Source: Hysterangium stoloniferum
Lineage: Eukaryota > Basidiomycota > Agaricomycetes > Hysterangiales > Hysterangiaceae
Direction: 5' to 3'
Length of the DNA: 64,000 bases
Assembly (NCBI GenBank): GCA_015178975.1
Contig: WHVD01000022.1
Span: 248,001-312,000, forward strand
Shown: piece by piece, positions 57,036-64,000 of the stretch
Layout of the letters: every line of letters starts with the position of its first letter
Position numbering within the stretch: position 1 is the stretch's first letter
The notes under the pieces: generated by a model
Seen by the model: the letters and a program-made list of their open reading frames with translations, nothing else
Databases searched by the model: none
Told to the model about the DNA's origin: nothing
Made by a program: the position numbers and the translations under genes

Positions 57036-58050
57036 CTAGTACTTGGTGTAACCCCCCTTGGCATCCAAAACAGCTGCAATCCTTCTAGGCACACTCTCTA
57101 TCAAATTCTGACAAATAGAAGCAGGAATCCTGTCCCATTCTGTCTGGACCCTTTCCCATAACTCCTGAATACTCCTAGGCTCCACTTCATACTCTAGTAG
57201 CCTCTTCTTGAGGTAATGCCAAAGGTATTCAATTGGATTAAGATCAGCAGATTGAGGGGGTCATATCATGACATCAAAATCACTGCCATTAAGCCAATTG
57301 GTGGCCTTCTTGCTCTTGTGTTTGGGATCATTGTCTTGCTGAAAGACAATATCCCCAGTCTTCTTCTTGTAATGCTTGAGAGATCCTTGAAGTTCATCCT
57401 CCAAAATGCTAATACAAAGTTCAGCATCCATCCTCCCATCAATCTTGGTGGCATATCCTGGTCCTTCCCAGAACATACAACCCCACAACATCAGATTCCC
57501 CCCTCCAAACTTGACTGTGCCCTCAACCAGCCTATCACTGAGCCCCTCTCCTGCTTTTTTCCACACCCACTTCCTCCCATCTGACCCCAAACAATTGATT
57601 TTAGTTTCATCTGACCAAACAACCCTCTTCCAGTCCTCCAGAGACCAGTTCTTGTATGCCAATGCAAAGTCCAGCTTCTCCTTCTATGCCTTTTTGTGAG
57701 TTTAGGCCTTTTCCTCTTCACCACAGCCTTCATTCTAGCTTTCTTGAGTTCCCTATGAATTGTTCTTGCAGAGATAGACTCCCCATTCATATCTTGTAGG
57801 ACTTTAGAGGCCTGAGTGGCATGGTCAATCTTCTGGAAAGTGATTTGTTGGATGATGTAATAGGTATCAGAGGGGGAAAGTTTGCGTGGATGACCTCCAG
57901 CTGCTTTGGAGAGGGAGGAAGAATGTTTAGAGTGAATTCTGGATATAGTAGAGACAGAACAACCAGTGGTAGCAGTACTTCATGTGCAGACTTGCCCTTG
58001 TCAAGTAGAGTAAGAACACAATCAAGTTGAGCAGGAGTGAGAGCTCTCAT
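57036..58050 (-). pseudogene. Tc1-like DDE transposase, broken
   Basis: The start is at 58050 (MRALTPAQLDCVLTLLDKGK, a helix-turn-helix opening). The first catalytic Asp lies in VVWSDETKIN (about 57600-57630), the second in IVFQQDNDPKH (about 57320-57350). The Glu block SADLNPIEYLW is cut off from them by TGA where Trp is usual (DVMI*PPQS, near 57259). The protein ends GGYTKY at 57036. Frameshifts lie near 57960, 57790 and 57665. It would bind the terminal arms and cut at TA. Confidence 0.9.
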
Positions 58051-58191
58051 GATGTAAATTGATGGGTTGTTGGGATGCTATCACTTGGAGAAGTGAACAG
58101 TTGTATATATACACAATGTGAACAGGTCAGATGATTTTATTTGCATTTATTTGTGGATAATCAATAAGGTTATGTGCTAATCATGTGACAA

Positions 58192-58399
58192 GGACAAAAC
58201 TGTTCCAATGAGATTGCATTAGTATTTAATTTATAGTTTGATGACAAATAATGCTTATGTCGTCGAATGTTTAGGGTATATAGCCAACATATATGACTAC
58301 CTAAATTAAAAATTTCAGGTCAATTGGTCAAGTACTCATTGAGTTATTCAACATTCTTTGACATATAAAAAATCATTGGAATGGTTTTGTTGCCCACTG
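58192..58399 (-). repeat. Right arm (long TIR) of the Tc1-like element
   Basis: Begins AGGACAAAACTGTTCCAATG at its inner end and ends GTTGCCCACTG; imperfect inverted match to the left arm. Confidence 0.9.
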
Positions 58400-58670
58400 T
58401 ATATACGGGCATATGTGAAACATAGAGTGGAACGGATCAACATATAAAAAAGGGACATATCAAAGCATAACCAGATGGTATGAGTATAACTTGACAGGGG
58501 CGTAAATGGGGTTTGATCGCCATGAAAGGATATGTCAGTATCGTATACTGATGGTTGCTGATACGATGACTTGACTCGTGATTTGAAATGCAGGCAAACA
58601 ATTGTATTGTCGGGAACCATTGGTTTGCGATGGGGTTATGACACGGTCATAACAAACACCACACAAGCCA

Positions 58671-58910
58671 ATGGCTGGGACATCCATGGGCTCTGCCTAT
58701 CAGGTCCCACTCACGGTGGCTCAATTATTTGAGCAACATTGCCAACATGAGGAGGCCAGGAAAAAGGCCAGGGAAGAGGAAGAGGAGCTAGAGAGGGAAT
58801 TCCAGGTGGTGGAAGAGGTGGCACAAAAGGCAGAGGCACAGAAGGAGGCCACCCAAAGTGCTGCAGAGTGCACCAAGGTGTACATAGTAGCCACAGGAAA
58901 GGTAAGCTAA
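58671..58910 (+). CDS. Small coiled-coil open frame, unidentified
   Basis: 79 codons starting MAGTSMGSAYQVPL. The middle is a charged helix rich in Glu, Lys, Gln and Ala (RKKAREEEEELEREFQVVEE) likely to form a coiled coil. GTAAGC follows at the end of the frame, so it may be a first exon ending at a donor. It sits between the R2 LTR and the DIRS-like element. I do not recognise it. Confidence 0.4.
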   Translation: MAGTSMGSAYQVPLTVAQLFEQHCQHEEARKKAREEEEELEREFQVVEEVAQKAEAQKEATQSAAECTKVYIVATGKVS

Positions 58911-58977
58911 TATTTGTTAAGTCCTTACCAACATTCCCTAAGTGCAAAGCAGTGGAAGTTGAGTCTGAGTCTTAGTA

Positions 58978-59024
58978 TTGAGTGCCGCACGATCCCTGCA
59001 TGCCGGGAGTAGTTCGGCACTCAA
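58978..59024 (+). repeat. Hairpin at the 5' side of the DIRS-like element
   Basis: TTGAGTGCCG (58978-58987) pairs with CGGCACTCAA (59015-59024) across a 27-nt loop. This may be part of the element's terminal structure. Confidence 0.5.
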
Positions 59025-59159
59025 CATCCAGCTGAGCGTATGAAGGAGTCGCACACCTTTTGTTTCCTATGGCATCTCTGTCAGTACAGTATCTGAATAT
59101 TTCACATCCTTTCACGGATTATCATTCATTAATTCTTTCTTTTATTTCACTTCTCACTT

Positions 59160-60470
59160 ATGACATCTGGAGCCTTGCCACAAGGGGTGTTTGCGCACTT
59201 AGGTATAAATCTGAATGGTGAGACTAACCCACCTCCCACAGGGGCAGAAGTGGAGACTGCCCCAGTGGATGTTAATCCAGGGCCAGATCCTTCATCATTA
59301 CCACTATCAGAAGGGGCTGGCACCAACTGCGAATCACAAAGGGCAGGCCAACACCCACCACCTTCTGAGATTGAGCTACTGGATGTGCAAATAGCCCAGC
59401 TAATGGCACACAAACATAGTCTAACAAGTGATGCTAGCCCTGGTGACCTCGATGGATGAAGTGCAGCAGAAGCAGCACCAGCTGTGACAAGGTTATTCCT
59501 CAACCCAGAGGCACTACAATGGGCCAGGAGCATACCTTCACCCACTAGCGAGTCCCGAGGCAACAGGAAGGCCCTGATTCCTAAAATTATACCCGGGTTT
59601 AAGGCCAACCTTTTAGAGATCCCAATTCCACGCAAGGTGGAGGAAGCCTTTAAGAACCTTCACTATGTTCCTTACATCTCCCTCACCTCCGAGGTGCGGC
59701 GAAGAGCAGAGAAAGGAGCAGAGGAGTTTACCATTTAACCGTCTGGCGGCATCATTGCCAGAGGGCTGGACCATGAGAATGAGAAAGGCATCAGTATAAT
59801 TGACTGGTTAGCAGCAGCAATGGTGGCAGTTGATTGCACTCGAGTCCATGGTGGTGTCCAAAGAGCCAATGCATTAGTGGCCCACCATGCAATTGTGACG
59901 TCGATTGTGAAGTCACATAGTTGGGACGTTGCCATGGACTATGATGTTCAACAACGGGAGGCGGCTGCCTGCAACTTGTCTCATGACTTGGGCTGTTTAG
60001 ATCCTGAGGCGCTGACAATCATATCGACTCGAACAGCACTTCGGTCAACAAAGGTGTCCCAGACCTCAATGGCACCACCCAAGTGCTCATGGCCAGCAGA
60101 GTCCCCCTCCCCAGCTGGATCACTGCAAAAGAGACCACGCACTGACAGAGACTCCTCACATTGTTTTCGATGTGGAGTCCAAGGCCACCTGCCCGCTGAC
60201 TGCCAGTCAAAGTGTACTATGGCAGGAAAGAATCCCGCCTCAATCGCATGAGGAGCCAAAAATAAACATGCCCTCACTGCCCCTGACAGCAAGCAATTTT
60301 GTTTCGGCTGGGCACTTGAGTCTCAGTGCAGGTGGGGCACCAACTGCACCAACACCCACATGTGTAGCATCTGCTTCGAGGATACCCACAGAGCAGGAGC
60401 CTGCAGGAAGCTCTGACCCGAGATGGGTCATAATGCCACTCGACCCTGTCAGTGCGGCACATATATTGAG
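59160..60470 (+). pseudogene. Gag-like protein of the DIRS-like element
   Basis: Starts MTSGALPQGVFAHLG. Stops at 59457 and 59736 and frameshifts break it. IIPGFKANLLEIPIPRKVEEAFKNLHYVPY (about 59588-59680) is the core. A CCHC knuckle, CFRCGVQGHLPADC, lies near 60163-60206. In another frame at 60298-60400 a CCCH-type finger reads CFGWALESQCRWGTNC followed by THMCSICFEDTHRAGAC. This order (gag core, CCHC, CCCH) precedes the RT of this retroelement group in Agaricomycetes as I recall it. Confidence 0.75.
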
Positions 60471-60592
60471 TAAATATGGTATATTGCAGGACTGGCAGAA
60501 TATTATAGCAGGTTTGGATAATGGATTTGACATTGGACTGAAAGAGCACACATCACGTACAGCCATTTTTCGAAAATCACAGATCTTCCTTA

Positions 60593-62703
60593 GTGGACAC
60601 AGAATTTATAACCAAGTATATAGCAAGCGAACAAAAGATTGGCCGCTACTCCAGGGGCTTTACGCCAGAGGAACTGGAGCAAGCCATAGGACCATTTCAG
60701 ACATCTCCCCTGGGGCTGATCCCAAAACCGAATTCAAGCACGTACTGCATGATACAAGACCTATCGTTTCCCCAAAATGACCCGATACATTCCTCCATAA
60801 ACAGTTGCATAAATCCTGACGACTTCCCAACAGAATGGGGTACCTTTGCAGATGCGGCAGCATTGATATTATCTCTGCCAGAAGGTTCCATGGCCACCAC
60901 CTTCGACATTTCTGCAGCTTACCATATGACACCCATACAACCAGATCAGCAGAACTGTAAAGGGTATGCATATATGCATACCTGGACTAAGGAATAATAA
61001 CTGGATTATAGTACTTTATTATTTACCTTTTATTTTCTTTCTTTATATTCTTTCTATCTTTCGAGCACACCTTGATTTTGTAGTTCGAAGCTTTGTGTAT
61101 ACGTATGGGCGCTCTCGGCGCCAAAAGAGACAGACAACTTTTACCCAGCAGACACCACCTCGTAACGACTCAAACGTCGAATAGCGAGAGGTGTCAAGGG
61201 TAGTATCTCAGCTACCATAAGGGTAGCATTCTCTAGTCTACTAATAGCCTTTTGGACTCGAACCGCTAAGGTCGAGTTCCGCTTTCAAGACTTTGCGCTC
61301 GTCGACACTGTAGTCGACTCGTGCTACTATTACTCTATCCTAGATACTCAGTCTTTAGCTGAGTATCTTACTTATTTCTAGCTACTAGTTGTACCGTAAA
61401 AGGTCAACTCATTATCTTACTGTTTAAGCCGTCACGAGCAACTATACAGTTGCTCTTGAGGTGTGCAGTGCGTTCTTATACTAGTACTAACAGTCTAGTA
61501 ATCTATAGTATTGTACTGACGGTCAATACTCTCTAATAGTAGTTGAATAAACACTATTCTTCGTATATTGAGCGGTCAGAATCCACCACTCTTCACAAGA
61601 ACACATGCTGCGTTTTCTGGGATGGCCTAGTATACATCGATCAGGCGGTCACATTTGGCTTGGCCTCGAGTGCAGGCATATTCGGGAGTATTGCAGACAT
61701 GCTGATTGCCTTATACCGAAAGGCAGGCTTCAGGTGGTTGCTAAAGTGGGTCGACAATTTCCTGGCCATTCGTTTGCCAGGGCAGGTTTGGACAGAAGAC
61801 GACTTCATTGCATTGACAGCACAATTTGGTGTACCCTGGAGCGAGAGCAAAACAAGACCTTTTTCATCAGTACAGAAATACATAGGCTTCATATGGGACT
61901 TGGATGCCAAAACCGTAGCAATGCCGAAGGAGAAACTCGAGGCGACACTGGAGCTAGTCAAGTGATGGGCCCAGGAGGAGCATCGATTCTCAGCGAACGA
62001 GGCGGAGAGGCTACATGGGAAGTTGGTTCACGTGGCATCCATCTTCCCATGGATAAAACCTTTTCTACGCTCTATAACCGTATTCGCATGTGGTTTCACA
62101 TCACGAAGAGCATCATTCCCCCCAAGCCCAGCATTGCAAGCAAATATGTCATGGGTTTACTTCATATTGCGACACTTGCCAAACGAGCTGCCCATTGCAT
62201 CAGCGGATCCGATCGACATAGGATGGTGGGGGGATGCCAGTACATCATTAGGATTGGGTGTCATAGTCGGCACCCAGTGGGCAGTGTGGAAGTGGGCCCC
62301 TGGCTTCGCAGTGGGCCCACATCACCAATGCGACATCGGATGGGCAGAAGCAGTCACTGTAGAGTTGGGGCTGAGGATGGCATTACAGTCTGGGGTGATG
62401 CATCAACGCAACCTGTCCGATTCGGTTTTCTTGGTGCGTTCGGACAACAGTGATGTCGTTGCAGTGGTGAACAAAGGCCAGTCACACAACAAGGAGACAA
62501 ACATGATTCTAAAAGAAATTTACAAACTGTTAGCCACGAATCGAATACAACTAAGAGCCAAATTCGTACCATCCAGGGAGAACATCGCAGATGCCCTCTC
62601 CCGAGGCCATATCACTGATTTCCTCAAAGGCTTCCCCAGAATACAATCACAGGCCACATTAGAGATCCCCAACCACTTGTTACATCGGATCCAATCACTG
62701 TAG
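60593..62703 (+). pseudogene. RT and RNase H of the DIRS-like element, split by a solo LTR
   Basis: The first part (60593-60955) has FQTSPLGLIPKPNSSTYCMI, LSFPQNDPIHSSINS and ATTFDISAAYHMTPIQPDQQN. After the LTR (60956-61597), VFWDGLVYIDQAVTFGLASS follows. The catalytic box reads KWVDNFLAIRL near 61747-61780, with Asn where the second Asp should be. TGA at 61963-61965 precedes WAQEEHRFSANEAERLHGKL. RNase H follows with IGWWGDASTS, VRSDNSD and ENIADALSRG, ending at 62703. Confidence 0.85.
60956..61597 (+). mobile_element. Solo LTR, hairpin-rich family (R3), inside the DIRS-like RT
   Basis: 642 bp, TGTAAAGGGTATGC...ACTCTTCACA, flanked by the perfect duplication AGAAC (60951-60955 and 61598-61602). 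Hairpins: the 20-bp palindrome at 60963-60982, GGCGC / GCGCC (61108-61122), GCTACC / GGTAGC (61211-61227), ACTCGA / TCGAGT (61256-61277), GTCGAC / GTCGAC (61301-61318), AGATACTCAG / CTGAGTATCT (61342-61368), GAGCAACT / AGTTGCTC (61436-61455). Confidence 0.94.
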
Positions 62704-62714
62704 CACCTGCAAGG

Positions 62715-63146
62715 GTGTCAGCACCCTTCGCCTCATCATTGCAGACATTACCAGCTGGACAATTGCACCTCGTTCTGTCAGTACTGAGGCCTCCATGTAG
62801 AGCTAAGGAGAGACTCTTCAGGTGGAAAGGAATCAACACACCGCCTCCATCCACTGTACAGCACCCGGTACTGCAGTTACTAGCATCCATAGCCTCTGAA
62901 GCATCACTGTGAGATGCAAATAGCTACGGATTGGGTCTCCGCAAGTTCCATGTATTTTGCGATATCTTCTCTATAGCAGAATTGGAAAGATTGCCGGCAT
63001 CCTTCCCAATTTTACATTCTTTCGCACTTTGGGCGGTGGCGGACTCATCATTGCTCAGTCAGGAGCTAACTGCTGGGACGGCATTTGAGACTGTGTCAGT
63101 TGGGGTTACTCGGAAATACCTAGCGGTGGTTAGAGCATGGCACATA
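62715..63146 (+). pseudogene. Tyrosine recombinase N-terminal fragment of the DIRS-like element
   Basis: Two frames: 62715-62912 with SVLRPPCRAKERLFRWKGIN, and 62931-63146 with GLRKFHVFCDIFSIAELERL, FPILHSFALWAVADSSL and VSVGVTRKYLAVVRAWHIQ. This matches the core-binding (SAM-like) half of the YR that follows RT and RNase H in DIRS elements. The catalytic half is missing because a Tc1-like element begins at 63147. DIRS elements integrate with this recombinase instead of a DDE integrase. Confidence 0.75.
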
Positions 63147-64000
63147 CAGTGACTCAAAAAACCCTTCGCATGTTTCACCCTTCAGACTTATATCCCTGAT
63201 AACTCAAAGAATGAAAATGCAAAAATATCAAAAATATTTGTGAATATGCTCTATCATATCTAGAATATGGAAGTATGATGCCATTACATAAACTCCAAAT
63301 ATGGAAATATTACAAATATTTATATACAGGAGACTCATGTGAAGGGTTTTTTTGCTGACCACTCTGACCCACAAAACTACTTATATTTAGTACTTAGTAT
63401 AGCCACCCTTTGCCTTCAACACAGCTACAACCCTCCTAGGCATACTCTCAATCAAATTCTGACACACCTCTGCATCAATCTTGTTCCACTTCTCCTCCAC
63501 CCTCTCCCACAACACCAGTATCCCTTAGCCTCCTCTTCTCATAGTCCCACAAGTGTTCAATGGGGTTGAGGTCTGGAGACTGTGCTGGCCATTGGAGAAC
63601 ATTGAAATCATTATCTTGAAACCAAGTCTGGGCCTTCTTGCAGGTATGTTCAAGGTCATGATCTTGCTGAAAGATGACATCACCCACATATTTTCTATAA
63701 TAGCTGAAGCTGGCTTGAAGGTCCTTCTCTATAATCTTAAGATAAAGGTCCCCATCCATCCTCTCATCTATCTTGAAAGAATACCCAGGTCCTTCCCACA
63801 GCATGTGGCCCATAACATCACAAATCCTTCTCCAAACCTCACAAAAAATCCCTTCCAATAAGTCTCCTATATATAAATATTTGTAGTATTTCCATATTTG
63901 GAGCTTATGTAATGGCACTGTATTTCCATAATATAGATATGATAGAGCATATTCACAAATATCTTTGATATTTTTGCATTTTTATTCTCTGAGTTATCAG
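63147..64000 (-). mobile_element. Second Tc1-like element, internally deleted, runs off the window
   Basis: Starts at TA (63145-63146) with CAGTGACTCAAAAAACCC. The left arm 63147-63354 matches the inverted right arm from about 63840 to the window end. In the left arm, AAAAAACCCTTCGCATG near the outer end recurs inverted as CATGTGAAGGGTTTTTTT at 63336-63353. The right inner site is at about 63842-63856. Only the C-terminal part of a transposase remains between the arms. Confidence 0.88.
63387..63858 (-). pseudogene. C-terminal fragment of Tc1-like transposase
   Basis: GDVIFQQDHDLEHTCKKAQTW carries the second catalytic Asp; the usual NDPKH has become HDLEH. QSPDLNPIEHLWDYEKRRL carries the Glu. 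It ends GGYTKY at 63387, like the first Tc1-like copy. The N-terminal third, including the first Asp, is gone. Confidence 0.88.

Larger units (their letters stand above)
56795..58399 (-). mobile_element. Tc1-like DNA transposon with long terminal arms
   Basis: 1605 bp, ends CAGTGGGACAAAAC and GTTTTGTTGCCCACTG, flanked by TA (56793-56794 and 58400-58401). Long inverted arms at 56795-57005 and about 58192-58399 flank a decayed minus-strand transposase. Within the left arm the 21-nt end sequence (56799-56819) recurs as a perfect reverse complement at 56985-57005. Confidence 0.94.
56296..58654 (-). mobile_element. Inverted solo LTR of family R2, interrupted by a Tc1-like element
   Basis: Its reverse complement is another R2 LTR (TGTTAAGAACAG... 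on the plus strand, ending GGTCATAACA). The perfect duplication AACAC flanks it (56291-56295 and 58655-58659). Without the 1605-bp Tc1-like insertion it is about 752 bp, close to the other two copies. Confidence 0.92.

Noticed and set aside
1-64000. CRISPR arrays or operon-like bacterial clusters
   Set aside because: No regularly spaced repeats with unique spacers. Gene structure with short GT-AG introns and element types are fungal.

Overview
The window is a transposon-rich stretch of a basidiomycete genome, almost certainly from the mushroom-forming Agaricomycetes. The support is chromodomain Ty3/gypsy elements, a DIRS-like retroelement with a tyrosine recombinase, IS630- and Tc1-type DNA transposons, a DUF6533 seven-helix membrane protein gene, a NACHT-ankyrin (fungal NLR) gene, and a degenerate P-loop ATPase gene of the multi-copy, Crinkler-like kind seen in these fungi. 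Genes have short introns (48-70 nt). No bacterial features, rRNA genes or intact tRNA genes are visible.

Layout. 1-575 is GT-rich minisatellite. 1685-4808 is a decayed IS630-like transposon with TA target duplication and 24-nt inverted ends. 5721-11298 is a young Ty3/gypsy chromovirus: its LTRs differ at one base in 369, the target duplication is perfect, and a 2-nt gap breaks the reverse transcriptase. 12532-13339 (minus) is a four-exon secreted PEBP-family gene that can be spliced to one open frame. 15940-19011 (minus) is a five-exon NLR with N-terminal helical domain, NACHT and ankyrin repeats, continuous except for one in-frame TAA. 21067-22675 is a DUF6533 gene. 24768-30060 is a decayed relative of the first gypsy element, split by a reverse-oriented solo LTR. 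30746-41608 is a TE nest: a solo LTR, a copia-type element carrying a third gypsy element inside it, then another solo LTR. 42836-45925 is the broken P-loop ATPase gene. 46185-53607 is a second copy of the NLR-DUF6533 locus. 54998-64000 is a further nest: solo LTRs, a Tc1-like element inside one of them, a DIRS-like element split by a solo LTR, and a second Tc1-like element that runs to the window edge.

The most informative structure is the segmental duplication 16270-23011 / 46185-53607. The spacer between the two genes is inverted in one copy relative to the other, and three solo LTRs present only in the second copy have matching empty sites in the first. Across the window the repeats carry a strong C-to-T signature at CpG: arginine CGA codons have become TGA stops, and Arg has become Trp, Cys or His. 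Only the young gypsy element keeps its arginines. This points to cytosine methylation or an RIP-like process acting on repeats.

The clearest candidate for something undescribed is a solo-LTR family (41135-41608 and 60956-61597) built as a series of short hairpins. Three stems have changed sequence between the copies while keeping base pairing. A second candidate is the shared design of the two Tc1-like families: terminal arms of about 205 bp, each bounded by two inverted copies of a roughly 20-nt site.
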